This document shows, piece after piece, positions 50,325 to 59,217 of a stretch of 64,000 nucleotides of DNA. The stretch comes from Candidatus Melainabacteria bacterium. GTDB lineage: Bacteria; Cyanobacteriota; Vampirovibrionia; Obscuribacterales; Obscuribacteraceae. The DNA lies in contig JADJWK010000004.1 in the NCBI GenBank assembly GCA_016716405.1, positions 992,001 to 1,056,000 on the forward strand. The letters run 5' to 3'. Position numbers and translations under genes: made by a program. Every line of letters begins with the position of its first letter. Position 1 is the first letter of the stretch. Below the pieces are notes generated by a model. That model saw only the letters and a list, made by a program, of their open reading frames with translations. It was not told the origin of the DNA and did no database searches.

Positions 50325-52676
50325 ATGAGCGCTCCGGGACGCCAGTCGATAATTCTCGCAAGCTCTCTGGCCATCCTGACTCTACTGTCCGTAGCCGGGA
50401 CCCTGAGCGAGATTCTGGCCATGCCGGTGACCCCGACATCCGATTATTTCTCCTGGATTTGCAGTGTGAGCCGATTACTGCAGGGGCATCCGGACGCTCT
50501 CTTTTTCATGGCAGGCACCTACCATCCTTTTATCCCCCTTGTCCCAGTCGTCACTTTCGCAGCCAATGCCCTGCTCTTCTCCTGGAGCCCGGTGGTCGAT
50601 CTTCTTTTCGGGTGCTTCCTGGCTCTGGTTAAGATTGCCGTGCTGTCAGCCTGTTTTTTCGAGAAAGAGCAGCCCCGGCGCTGCCTGACGCTCTTTCTCG
50701 TCCTCCTGAGCCTGCAGTTTTCCGCCACCCATTTCGCGGTCCTCGGCTGGGGAGTCAATACCATTTGCTGGCAGTGGACTACTCTGGGCTTCGCTCTTGG
50801 CCTTCTGGGAGTGATAAGACCGAGAAGCGATCTCGCCGGCGCCGCGCTGATGGTGGCAGGCGGCGTGGTGGCATCCTATTCTCTGGCCAACATACTTCCA
50901 TGCTGGCTGGCGCTTCTTGCCGCTCTGCTATTGCTTCGCAGAAAGGCAGCCCTCTGGTGGCCGGCCTGGGTTGCCGGTATAAGCATCTCGCTGGGCCAGT
51001 ATCTCCTGCTTCCCGCTTTCAAGAGACCCGACGTCATACCCTTTTCCGCAGAGCGAATCGAATTCTTCTTGAGGCTTCTCGGACAGCAGATGTGCAACTA
51101 TTGCGAAGGCACTCGAACCCTGCAAACAGCCGCAATGCTCTTCGGTATCACGGCTCTGGCAGCGCTTATCGTGATTCTCGCCCTGAACATACGCCCCCTG
51201 GTGCGAAGAGAAGCGGATCCCGGTCTTGCTGCGGGCATGGCAATGGCGGGCTATGCGCTGGCAAGCGCCGTCCTGATCACTCTGGTACGCGACACCGCTG
51301 CCCCCTGGTATGTCGAGACCACCTGCTTACTATGGATTGCCCTTGTCTGTATCCTGGCCCGCCCGTGCTCGAGCATCAAAAAACCTCTGGCGATAGTCCT
51401 CTCGCTATGGCTGGCAGGCGCTTTCCTTTTTCAGATGCGAGCTTTCAAGACGAACGACTGGTTCGCCTGCAGCCGCTCGCCGGCCGCTGCCGCCACCCTC
51501 GAGCATTTCGACACAGCTCCCACAGCCAGCATCGAGTATCTCGGCGCTCACGGACACGGCTATGCAAGCTTCACAGATGGTGCCTCCCGCCTCCAGGAAA
51601 TGGGTTTTATGAGCTTCCGCCGCGCCCCGCACCGGCGCCTCGTCACTCTGCAGGGAGAATTTTTCCTGCCTTCAGTGAGAACCGCCGGCGGCGACCCGGA
51701 AAGGCTCTCGAATATCGCATGGATCGACGAAAAGGGCGACAGGAAGCCTCTTTCCTCCAGCAAGTATCTGAACTTGAGGCTTCCGGGGGGCTGCTCGGTA
51801 ACATGGGGTCTGAAGATTCCCGAGCGAGCATCCGGCGCTCGAATAATTGCCGGGTACAAAGGAAGCAAGCCCTCCATAAAAATAACCGGAGAGAACCAGG
51901 GCGGGTCCGCTGCCCTCTCGTTCTCAGCGCCTGGTCACGACACTCTCCAGGCGCCTTTGAGCAAAGGCTCTCTGTCAATCGAGATAAGAGCGGACAGCGG
52001 CGACACAGTGCTCTTGAGCCCCCGGGCGATTCTCGAGGCATCACCACCACCGGTACCAATCCTGCCTCCGCGCCCGGCCAATACCGATCTATCTCCGGAC
52101 TTCCCCGGCTCGCTCCGGCACCCTGACGATCTGGTCCTGCCGCCCTTTCACGACCCCGCCTGGGTAAACAGCGGCATGACCCTGAATCAGGGAGCCGGCG
52201 GGACATCCTCCACTGTGACCATAGAAGGCAGTCCGCAGTTTTATCTCAAGACCCCTCTCGATGTGGATATCTCCGGCTATCAGTACATCGTCTTCGCGAT
52301 GAGGCAGGACCTAAACGCTCAGAGCTCTGCTTCCCCGGCCACCGCCGTGCAGCTTGTTCTGAACGGCACCATCATAAAATCGATTCTGGTGCCTCTGCTT
52401 CCCGACGGCAAGAGCCACAGCTACAGCATCGATCTGGACGTCCTGGACTGGCCGCAGGGAGCTCCTCAGAAGCTCAGGCTGTCCAATATCATCTTCTTGC
52501 CGGCCTACTCCAGCCCTGTTCCGGGCAAAATCATCGAGGCAGGCGCCGTGAGGCTTCTCAGGGGCAACCGCCGTATCGATCGCGAAAGCACTGTGCAGAA
52601 GACTGTCGAGAACACTCTCAAGAGCGAGCCTGGAGGCGCTCCAGAGACTCGATCAGATCCCGCCCCTCGACCCTGA
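50325..52676 (+). CDS. Large polytopic membrane protein, glycosyltransferase-like layout, unknown function
   Basis: This 783-aa protein has roughly ten membrane helices in the first ~390 residues, then a large extracytoplasmic region (about 395-750) that looks mostly beta, with Pro-rich linkers (SPPPVPILPPRPANTD). The layout recalls GT-C glycosyltransferases or O-antigen/mannosyl transferases, but I see no confident catalytic motif. It begins 2 bp after treZ, suggesting co-transcription. Its 3' end overlaps the oppositely oriented gene at 52618 by 59 bp. Confidence 0.72.
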   Translation: MSAPGRQSIILASSLAILTLLSVAGTLSEILAMPVTPTSDYFSWICSVSRLLQGHPDALFFMAGTYHPFIPLVPVVTFAANALLFSWSPVVDLLFGCFLALVKIAVLSACFFEKEQPRRCLTLFLVLLSLQFSATHFAVLGWGVNTICWQWTTLGFALGLLGVIRPRSDLAGAALMVAGGVVASYSLANILPCWLALLAALLLLRRKAALWWPAWVAGISISLGQYLLLPAFKRPDVIPFSAERIEFFLRLLGQQMCNYCEGTRTLQTAAMLFGITALAALIVILALNIRPLVRREADPGLAAGMAMAGYALASAVLITLVRDTAAPWYVETTCLLWIALVCILARPCSSIKKPLAIVLSLWLAGAFLFQMRAFKTNDWFACSRSPAAAATLEHFDTAPTASIEYLGAHGHGYASFTDGASRLQEMGFMSFRRAPHRRLVTLQGEFFLPSVRTAGGDPERLSNIAWIDEKGDRKPLSSSKYLNLRLPGGCSVTWGLKIPERASGARIIAGYKGSKPSIKITGENQGGSAALSFSAPGHDTLQAPLSKGSLSIEIRADSGDTVLLSPRAILEASPPPVPILPPRPANTDLSPDFPGSLRHPDDLVLPPFHDPAWVNSGMTLNQGAGGTSSTVTIEGSPQFYLKTPLDVDISGYQYIVFAMRQDLNAQSSASPATAVQLVLNGTIIKSILVPLLPDGKSHSYSIDLDVLDWPQGAPQKLRLSNIIFLPAYSSPVPGKIIEAGAVRLLRGNRRIDRESTVQKTVENTLKSEPGGAPETRSDPAPRP

Positions 52677-53550
52677 GGGTCATGTCCCGATAATAGAGAC
52701 CGGTGCCCACCATGCCCACGGCCACCGAGACGATGCTGGTAACGGTGGTCTCCGCCACTTCCAGAGCCCGGATATAGAGGGGGAACTCCACCGCCCCGGT
52801 GGAGCTGCTGGCGCCGCTGGTGTACACATGAAAGATGGCAAGCAATACCACCGGCAGGAAGACTCCGAGATTGACGCAGAGAATCGAAGCGAAGAGCAGG
52901 CTGACGAAAGATGCTCCCCGCCATTTATAGCGAAGGGCCAGATAGACGCCCCGTCTCAGGGCCTCGCCCACCTTGAGGGCTTCGCAGGCGATTACCAGAA
53001 AGCAGAGACCGGTGAGAAGAACCGCAAACGAGCCAACGACAACCAGGGCGAGCCCTTCGATGAAAGCCATGACGATGCTTGCCACCAGACCGGCGGCGCC
53101 GAACTGCCCCACAAAGACCGTGGCTACGAACATCGCGCCGAAAACTATGCCTACCAGGAAGGGAGCCAGGAAGCTTATGGAATAGACGATCATCACCGCC
53201 CACTGGCGGCGCCGGGCATAAGCCAGCCCCTCGTCGTAGCTGGGCGAGACCGCCAGGATATTGCGGAGAAGAGCCACCGAGCGCAAAGCGATTTCCCACT
53301 GGCAGAGAATCACCACCACCACGCAGGCGAACATCACCAGCATATGGATGACGAACCAGTCCACCGCCAGGGAGCGCCCGTTGATCCAGTGGACCAGGGT
53401 CCAGTTGGTGCCGTACATACATAAGCTTGAAAAGAGAGAAGGCCAGAACAGCCTCGCAACGAACTGTTTCCAGTCGGCGCGAAAGAGCCGAAAAGCAAGA
53501 CCGACGAGGTCTCCGAGGGAAGCTGGCTTTTCCGGCAGGGCGTCGGACAT
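52618..53550 (-). CDS. Polytopic membrane protein, unknown function
   Basis: This 310-aa protein has six or seven hydrophobic segments and a cytoplasmic N-terminus (GDLVGLAFRLFRADWKQF) of the kind found in membrane domains related to glycerophosphodiester phosphodiesterase membrane regions. The segment ALRRGVYLALRYKWRG supports that resemblance. No catalytic residues are evident. It is divergent from the HD-domain gene (64 bp) and convergent, with a 59-bp overlap, with the membrane protein at 50325. Confidence 0.72.
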   Translation of the reverse strand: MSDALPEKPASLGDLVGLAFRLFRADWKQFVARLFWPSLFSSLCMYGTNWTLVHWINGRSLAVDWFVIHMLVMFACVVVVILCQWEIALRSVALLRNILAVSPSYDEGLAYARRRQWAVMIVYSISFLAPFLVGIVFGAMFVATVFVGQFGAAGLVASIVMAFIEGLALVVVGSFAVLLTGLCFLVIACEALKVGEALRRGVYLALRYKWRGASFVSLLFASILCVNLGVFLPVVLLAIFHVYTSGASSSTGAVEFPLYIRALEVAETTVTSIVSVAVGMVGTGLYYRDMTLRVEGRDLIESLERLQARS

Positions 53551-53614
53551 GGATTTGTTCCGGCATATCTATAGTACGGCAAGTATAATATCTATTTCCA
53601 TCCGCAGACCCGGT

Positions 53615-54946
53615 ATGCTCAGAACAAGCAAGCGCAGCTATCTCGACCCGATCCACCAGGACATCGTCCTGGACCGCAACGATCCAGCCGAGCGCTTGAT
53701 AATCGACCTCATAGACACCGACGAGTTCCAGCGCCTGAGACGCATTCAGCAGCTGGGTATTTCCCACTTCACTTTCCAGGGCGCCGAAGGCTCCCGCTTC
53801 ACGCACTCGGTGGGGGTCATGCATGTGGCTTCCATGCTGGTGGATAATCTCGCCGAAAAGCATCCCGGTCTCCTGGTCCACCGGCCCCTGATCCTGGCCT
53901 CCGCCCTTCTCCACGACATCGGTCACGGTCCTTTCTCCCATGTCACCGAGAAGATTCTCTGCTACGACCATGAGGACTGGTCCTGCCGCATTATTTCCGG
54001 GGACACGAAAGTAAGAGCGGTGCTCGATTCTTTCGAGGAGGATCCGGACCTGGCCGAAAAAATCGTCGCTGTCCTGAAAAAGACTTTCCATCCAAAATAT
54101 GTCTCGCACATGGTCTCGAGCCAGCTGGATTGCGACCGTTTCGACTATCTGCTTCGGGACAGCTATATGACCGGCACCAAATATGGTTTGTTCGCTTTAC
54201 AAAGGATCCTGCGATCCATGGAGCTGGATGAAGAGAACGAGCGCATCATCGTAGCCGGCGAAAAAGGCCAGATAGCCGTGGAAGACTATCTCTTCGCCCG
54301 CTATTCTATGTACGCTCAGGTCTATTACCACCGCAAAAACCTCGCGGCGAGACTACTTCTCACCAAGCTTCTCAATCGAGCCAGACACCGGATGAATGAA
54401 AAGAGCAAGCGCACCCCGGTCTTCACCGACGAGGTAACAGGCAAATGGCTCTCCGGCGCCGATCTGGAAGTCTCGGACTATCTCCAGCTCGACGACGTTC
54501 ATCTCAACTATCACATCAAGCGCTGGATGGCCGATCCGGACCCGATCTTGAGCGACCTCGCCCGCCGCTTCGTCAACCGCCGTCTCTTCAAAGCAATCAG
54601 GATCAACTCCCGGGAGAAGCGCATCCAGAGGGATATCGAAGGCGAGGCCAGGCGACTCACCAAGGCAGCCGGTCTCGATCCGGACTACTATGTGGGTATT
54701 GAGTCTACAGGCTTCCGGCCCTATGACTATTATCGCCCGGATGCCGCCTCGCCCCAGACCAATATCATCGTCCAGACCGAGGACGGCGAAGTCAGGGAGC
54801 TCTCCAGGATCTCTCTGGCCGTCGAGGCCCTGGTCAAAGGCGATTATGAGAGCAACTGGCTCGTCTACCCGGACGAGATCTCGGATCAGATCGCGGCAAT
54901 CATCGAAGAAGTCAAAGAGGAAGGAAAAAGATGTTCGACACACTGA
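53615..54946 (+). CDS. HD-domain phosphohydrolase (dNTPase/SAMHD1-like)
   Basis: The 443-aa protein starts at ATG 53615, chosen because the family begins just there (DPIHQDIVLD). The HD motif is complete: H64 in RFTHSVGVMH, H100-D101 in ALLHDIGHGPFSH, and the late Asp in SQLDCDRFDYLLRDS. This pattern and length match the YdhJ/SAMHD1-like group that hydrolyses deoxynucleoside triphosphates or related phosphoesters. Its 3' end overlaps ffh by 16 bp. The substrate is inferred from the family. Confidence 0.88.
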   Translation: MLRTSKRSYLDPIHQDIVLDRNDPAERLIIDLIDTDEFQRLRRIQQLGISHFTFQGAEGSRFTHSVGVMHVASMLVDNLAEKHPGLLVHRPLILASALLHDIGHGPFSHVTEKILCYDHEDWSCRIISGDTKVRAVLDSFEEDPDLAEKIVAVLKKTFHPKYVSHMVSSQLDCDRFDYLLRDSYMTGTKYGLFALQRILRSMELDEENERIIVAGEKGQIAVEDYLFARYSMYAQVYYHRKNLAARLLLTKLLNRARHRMNEKSKRTPVFTDEVTGKWLSGADLEVSDYLQLDDVHLNYHIKRWMADPDPILSDLARRFVNRRLFKAIRINSREKRIQRDIEGEARRLTKAAGLDPDYYVGIESTGFRPYDYYRPDAASPQTNIIVQTEDGEVRELSRISLAVEALVKGDYESNWLVYPDEISDQIAAIIEEVKEEGKRCSTH

Positions 54947-56451
54947 CTGACAAGCTTCACTCGGCGTTCAAAGGTCTCACCGGAGACTCCAAGATCACCG
55001 CCGAGAATATCGAGGATGCCATCAGGGAAGTGCGCAAGTCGCTTCTCGAAGCCGACGTCAGTTTGAAAGTAGTGAAAATCTTCATCAGCCGGGTGCGGCA
55101 GAAAGCTCTGGGAGCAGAGGTTCTCGAGTCGGTGACCCCGGCCCAGCAGTTCGTCAAGATCGTGCATGACGAGCTCGTCACCATACTCGGTGGCGAAAAC
55201 AGCCCCCTTGTCTTAGAAGGGGAGCCGCCGGTCATCATGCTCCTCGGTCTCCAGGGATCAGGCAAGACCACAGCCTGCGCCAAGCTCGCCAACAAGCTCA
55301 AGCAGGAAGGGCACAAGCCCCTCATGGTCGCCTGCGACGTGCAGCGTCCCGCCGCCATCGCCCAGCTCCAGACACTCGGTCGGCAGATAGACGTGCCGGT
55401 CTTCACCATCCCCGACTCCCAGGACGTGCAGGACATAGCCGACAAAGCCCTGGACGAGGCCAGGCACTCGGGCTACTCGCCGGTCATCCTCGATACCGCA
55501 GGACGCCTGCAAGTAGACACCGTGCTCATGGCCGAGCTCATGATCCTGGATCGCGCTCTCGAGCCGAAAGAAAAGCTCCTGGTCATCGACTCCATGACCG
55601 GTCAGGAAGCCGTCAATGTCGCCGAGACCTTTAACACCCAGCTCGATGTCACCGGTCTCCTGCTCTCGAAGGTCGACGGCGATGCTCGTGGCGGCGCCGC
55701 CCTCTCGGTGAGAGAGTCGGTAGGCAGACCGGTCAAGTTCATCTCCACCGGCGAGAAGCTCGACAACCTCGAGACTTTCTACCCGGACCGGATGGCCTCG
55801 CGCATCCTCGACATGGGCGACATCCTCACCCTGGTGGAGAAAGCCCAGACGGCCATCGACGAGAAGGAAGCCGAGCGCATGGCCCGCAACATGCTCGAAG
55901 GGGACTTCACCCTCGAGATGTTCGTGCAGATGCAAAACATGATGAAAAAGATGGGACCGATAGGCGACGTCATGAAGATGACCGGTCTCGGCGGTATGTT
56001 CGGTCTCTCTTCCGAGCAGCAGAAGATGGTCGCCCAGGAAGGCGAAGTCAAAATGAAGCTCTATGAGGTGGCCATCAACTCCATGACCAGGGAAGAGCGC
56101 CTCAAGCCCGACATCATCGATTTTTCCCGCCGGCGACGGATAGCCAGGGGTTGCGGATTAAAAGAAAATCAAATCGGACAGATGTTAAACGAGTTTCAGC
56201 AAATGCGTTCCATGTTCTCTTATCTGAAGCCCATGCTCAAGATGGGAATGGGCGGGGGCATGCCGGGTATGGGCGGGATGCCGGGTATGGGCGGAATGCC
56301 CGATATGCGCAATATGCCCCCGATGCCGCCGGGTTTCCCGGGCATGGGCGGCATGCCGGGCATGGGCGGAATGCCCCGCAGCGCCTCGGGCAAGACCAGC
56401 AGCTTCAAGAAGGGCGGCCGGACACGTCTGAGAAAGAAGAAAAAACACTGA
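54931..56451 (+). CDS. ffh: Signal recognition particle GTPase Ffh (SRP54)
   Basis: It binds signal sequences and 4.5S RNA and delivers ribosomes to the membrane via FtsY. The N domain (1-95), G domain (G1 GLQGSGKTT, DTAGRL, SKVDGDARGG) and Met-rich M domain (about 300-430, LEMFVQMQNMMKKMG, RRRRIARGCGL) are all present. The protein then extends ~70 residues with repeated Gly-Met-Pro units (GMGGMPGMGGMP, residues ~430-480) and a basic end (RTRLRKKKKH). An AAGGAAAAAG ribosome site precedes the ATG. No 4.5S RNA gene is seen nearby. Confidence 0.97.
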   Translation: MFDTLTDKLHSAFKGLTGDSKITAENIEDAIREVRKSLLEADVSLKVVKIFISRVRQKALGAEVLESVTPAQQFVKIVHDELVTILGGENSPLVLEGEPPVIMLLGLQGSGKTTACAKLANKLKQEGHKPLMVACDVQRPAAIAQLQTLGRQIDVPVFTIPDSQDVQDIADKALDEARHSGYSPVILDTAGRLQVDTVLMAELMILDRALEPKEKLLVIDSMTGQEAVNVAETFNTQLDVTGLLLSKVDGDARGGAALSVRESVGRPVKFISTGEKLDNLETFYPDRMASRILDMGDILTLVEKAQTAIDEKEAERMARNMLEGDFTLEMFVQMQNMMKKMGPIGDVMKMTGLGGMFGLSSEQQKMVAQEGEVKMKLYEVAINSMTREERLKPDIIDFSRRRRIARGCGLKENQIGQMLNEFQQMRSMFSYLKPMLKMGMGGGMPGMGGMPGMGGMPDMRNMPPMPPGFPGMGGMPGMGGMPRSASGKTSSFKKGGRTRLRKKKKH

Positions 56452-56492
56452 CGAATATAAAGCAACGTGAAAGGGCGCCGGACCGGGCAGCA

Positions 56493-56519
56493 TTGATCCA
56501 GCCGAGATCCTGCTAGAAT
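56493..56519 (+). promoter_or_regulatory. Possible promoter before rpsP
   Basis: TTGATC (56493-56498) and TAGAAT (56514-56519) are separated by 15 bp in the 109-bp gap between ffh and rpsP. The spacing is short, so this is tentative. Confidence 0.35.
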
Positions 56520-56560
56520 ATCCCTTCGCATTACTTCTAGAAACCCATGAGGGAGCTAAA

Positions 56561-56821
56561 GTGGTTAAGATAAGGCTTAAGCGCGTCGGCGCTAAAAAAG
56601 CCCCGCACTACCGAATCGTCGCTGTTGACAGTCGCGCACGGCGCGATGGCAAGCCGATCGAAGAAGTCGGCTTTTACAATCCTCGTTCTAAAGAGCTCAA
56701 ACTCAACACAGAAGCAGTTGAAAGATGGATCAAAAACGGCGCCCAACCAAGCGATACGGTAACCGGCCTTATAAGAAAGGCCCAGGGAGCGGCGGCCGAG
56801 GGCGCTACTCCCAAAAACTAA
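56561..56821 (+). CDS. rpsP: 30S ribosomal protein S16
   Basis: This 86-aa small-subunit protein is of normal length. It begins VKIRLKRVGAKKAPHYRIVA and contains IEEVGFYNPRSKEL and the helix AVERWIKNGAQPSDTV. The GTG start follows GGGAG by 6 nt. The order ffh-rpsP-khpA is common in several phyla. Its 3' end is overlapped by the only available ATG of the khpA gene. Confidence 0.97.
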   Translation: MVKIRLKRVGAKKAPHYRIVAVDSRARRDGKPIEEVGFYNPRSKELKLNTEAVERWIKNGAQPSDTVTGLIRKAQGAAAEGATPKN

Positions 56822-57066
56822 TCGACTCCACCGCGGCAGAAGACCTGGCGGAGTACATTCTCAAGGTTCTCGCTCGAGAGCCCGAGTCGTTGCAGTTCGA
56901 GCGCAAGAGCTTCGGTCCCCGCCGCTGCCGCCTGTCAGTCAAATGCGATCCGGCGGTCACCGGACGTCTTATCGGCAAGGATGGCAGGACCATCTCGGCC
57001 CTGAGATCGCTGATCAAAGCCGCCTCTGGACGCTGCGGCAAGCGTGTGGACATCGTAATCAGTTAG
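56725..57066 (+). CDS. khpA: KH-domain RNA-binding protein KhpA
   Basis: The KH domain covers the C-terminal ~80 residues: DLAEYILKVLAREPESLQF, the GxxG loop in IGKDGRTISALRSLIKAAS, and RVDIVIS at the end. KhpA binds RNA, often with KhpB, and affects cell length and division in Gram-positives. The family normally starts near residue 33 of this frame, but no ATG, GTG or TTG is available there. The only standard start is the ATG at 56725, which adds a basic 32-residue extension overlapping rpsP by 97 bp. An AUC start at 56823 is the alternative. Gene identity is secure; the N-terminus is not. Confidence 0.85.
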   Translation: MDQKRRPTKRYGNRPYKKGPGSGGRGRYSQKLIDSTAAEDLAEYILKVLAREPESLQFERKSFGPRRCRLSVKCDPAVTGRLIGKDGRTISALRSLIKAASGRCGKRVDIVIS

Positions 57067-57353
57067 TGAACGATAGAAACAAGGACCGAGACCTCATCAA
57101 GGCTCTGACCGAAGCCGGCGCAATCTCAAGAGCGCAGGCCGATCTGGTTTGCCAGGATCACGAGATGACCGGTATGCCCCTGGAAGATATTCTCATAGCC
57201 CGGGGCTGGGTTGACGAGACTGCCCTCAAAAAGCACGCCCCCTGGCTCTTCGAAAGCGCAGGCGAGGACGGAGCCGTGGCTCGGTCTTACCAGGACAACC
57301 TCAAACGCTACCGGGCAATCATGGCAGAGATCCTCGGTGAATCCTCGGAATAG
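57066..57353 (+). CDS. Small protein resembling the GspE/MshE N-terminal domain
   Basis: The GTG at 57066 overlaps the khpA stop by 1 nt, giving 95 residues. The pattern LIKALTEAGAISRAQADLVCQ followed by GMPLEDILIARGWVDETAL resembles the N-terminal helical domain of type II secretion and type IV pilus ATPases (GspE/MshE-N), some of which bind cyclic di-GMP. There is no ATPase part. It may be a stand-alone regulatory or adaptor domain. The resemblance is by pattern only. Confidence 0.6.
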   Translation: MNDRNKDRDLIKALTEAGAISRAQADLVCQDHEMTGMPLEDILIARGWVDETALKKHAPWLFESAGEDGAVARSYQDNLKRYRAIMAEILGESSE

Positions 57354-57356
57354 GAG

Positions 57357-57917
57357 ATGAGCATAACTGTCATGCGGATACGTCTGGCGACCATCGAGGA
57401 CGCAGCCCGAATACTTGCCATCTACGCGCCCTATTGCACCGATTCTTCAGTCTCTTTCGAATATCAGCCACCCGCTCTGGAAGAGATGAGAAAACGGGTG
57501 ACTGCTTATGAAAAGCATCCATTTCTGGTCTCCACCGAAGCGATCGATTCGAAAGAGGTCGTCACCGGCTACGCCTACGCATCGCCTCATCGCCTGAGAG
57601 ACGCTTACATGTGGTCGGTGGAGACCTCGGTCTATATCGATGCTGCCCACAAGCGCACCGGCCTGGGACGAGCTCTTTACGAGCGCCTCCTGGCTATCGT
57701 CAGAAGACAGGGATATTGCAACGCCTATGCCGGTATCACCCTGCCCAATCCCGCCTCCGTCGCTTTTCACGAGGCCATGGGCTTCCGCCACCTCGGCATT
57801 TTCGAGAAAGTCGGCTTCAAGCATGGAGCCTGGCACGATGTCGGCTGGTGGCAGCTCTGCCTGGCAACGCCGGAGCAGCCCGGCGAAATCCTCTCGATAG
57901 AGAAAGCAATTGAATAG
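57357..57917 (+). CDS. GNAT acetyltransferase, phosphinothricin-acetyltransferase-like
   Basis: This 186-aa enzyme has the PAT/YncA subgroup features: IRLATIEDAARILAIYAPY at the start, SVSFEYQPPALEEMRKR, the acetyl-CoA loop KRTGLGRALYERLL, ITLPNPASVAFHEAMGFRHLG and GAWHDVGWWQ. PAT-type enzymes acetylate phosphinothricin, methionine sulfone or similar amino compounds; the real substrate here is unknown. The 3' end lies within a 3 x 17-bp tandem repeat. Confidence 0.9.
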   Translation: MSITVMRIRLATIEDAARILAIYAPYCTDSSVSFEYQPPALEEMRKRVTAYEKHPFLVSTEAIDSKEVVTGYAYASPHRLRDAYMWSVETSVYIDAAHKRTGLGRALYERLLAIVRRQGYCNAYAGITLPNPASVAFHEAMGFRHLGIFEKVGFKHGAWHDVGWWQLCLATPEQPGEILSIEKAIE

Positions 57918-57947
57918 AGAAAGCGATGGAATAGAGAAAGCAATCGG
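57897..57947 (+). repeat. Three tandem 17-bp repeats at the 3' end of the acetyltransferase gene
   Basis: Units at 57897, 57914 and 57931 follow ATAGAGAAAGCAATTGA with 1-3 changes. The first unit encodes the last codons of the acetyltransferase, and the stop codon falls at the start of the second unit. Confidence 0.9.
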
Positions 57948-57966
57948 GCCGGGTACATAGGGCTTT

Positions 57967-59172
57967 ATGCGTCTGGATTGTCTCAGAATTCGATCTCGAT
58001 TCTTCCGCCTGGCAGTCCTTGCCGCCTGCGGCACTTTCCTGCCACCGGTATTTGCCCTGGATGGCTCCTACTCACAGGATTACCAGGCCGGCGAGGCTTA
58101 TTTCAAGCAGGGCAGGTACGGCTCGGCAGCCCTGGAGTTTCTGCGGGTGGTCGCCCGGGATCCCCGCAATAGCGATGCCCTGTACTATGCCGCCCTTTCC
58201 TTTCAGCAGGCCGGCAACAGGAGCCGCGCCGGCACGCTCTACCGCCTTCTGCTCGAGCGCTTCCCGAGCTCCCGGGGAGCCGAATATGCCCGCCGGGCCC
58301 TGGCCATGCCGGGGATGGCAGCCGGAAGCCCCGCCTCCGCGAGCCGGCCAGAGAGCCCCGACGCCGGAAAGACGCTCATTTCAGGCTCCGGGGACAGCAT
58401 TCCCGACCAGGACTCGGTGCCTTTCCGCCGGGGGCCCGACGGTCATCTCTATGTCGACTGCCAGGTGAATGGACGCTCCATGCCCATGGTCTTCGACACC
58501 GGAGCCGAGGTCTGCACCATGGGCATCAATCAGCTCGCCACTCTCGGCCTGAGCATCCCGGCAGGAGCCCGAAAGGAACGTCTTTCCGGCGTCGGCGGGG
58601 AAGTCGGCGCTTACAGCATACCCACCAGGATAAGCCTGGGCAATATGAGCCGCACCGTCAACGTCCTCTTCATGGAGAAAAGCAATTTCGCCCTTCTCGG
58701 CCAGACCTTTTTCAAAGACCTCCAGTATCGGGTCGACAATAGCTCGGGCCGGATCAATTTCAGCAAACCAGGCGCCACCAGCGAATACATACCGAATGAC
58801 ACCATCGATATTCCATTTAAGCGCAGCGGCAACAACCTCGTGGTAACGGCAAAAGTCAATGGAGCGCCTGTGCCTCTCTTTTTCGATACCGGAGCCCAGG
58901 GAACGCTTTTCAACAGCCGCGCTCTGAGCGCCTCGGGAGGACAGGGCTTCAGGCTCATCGGCTATGGCACCGCATCCGGTGTGGGAGGCTCGCACCAGGT
59001 GCAGGTCTATCAGGTCGATTCCATCGAGCTCGGCCCGATCAGGCAGTCCGGCATGCGAGTTACCGTGGACAACGCCCTGCCGGTGCCATACGGGCTATTG
59101 GGTCAGGATTTCTTCGGACACCGGCAATTTATCATCGATGAGAAGAGCGATATGATCAGATTCATGCGCTGA
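57967..59172 (+). CDS. Exported TPR protein with two tandem retropepsin-like aspartyl protease domains (paralogue 1)
   Basis: After a signal peptide (about 13-30) a TPR-like pair (about 36-110: AGEAYFKQGRYGSAALEFLR, YYAALSFQQAGNRSRAGTLY) precedes two related domains. Each has the catalytic motif hydrophobic-D-T-G-A (177-180 and 307-310) and a later LLGQ-x-F-F (243-249 and 377-383), as in retropepsin/gag-asp-type proteases. Retropepsins work as dimers with one DTGA from each subunit, so a tandem pair could form a single-chain, pepsin-like enzyme. It should act in the periplasm. The next gene is a paralogue. Confidence 0.88.
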   Translation: MRLDCLRIRSRFFRLAVLAACGTFLPPVFALDGSYSQDYQAGEAYFKQGRYGSAALEFLRVVARDPRNSDALYYAALSFQQAGNRSRAGTLYRLLLERFPSSRGAEYARRALAMPGMAAGSPASASRPESPDAGKTLISGSGDSIPDQDSVPFRRGPDGHLYVDCQVNGRSMPMVFDTGAEVCTMGINQLATLGLSIPAGARKERLSGVGGEVGAYSIPTRISLGNMSRTVNVLFMEKSNFALLGQTFFKDLQYRVDNSSGRINFSKPGATSEYIPNDTIDIPFKRSGNNLVVTAKVNGAPVPLFFDTGAQGTLFNSRALSASGGQGFRLIGYGTASGVGGSHQVQVYQVDSIELGPIRQSGMRVTVDNALPVPYGLLGQDFFGHRQFIIDEKSDMIRFMR

Positions 59173-59217
59173 CCGGACAATCGATCTAGAATCAATCAGG
59201 TGAGGAGGTGCAGTCCT

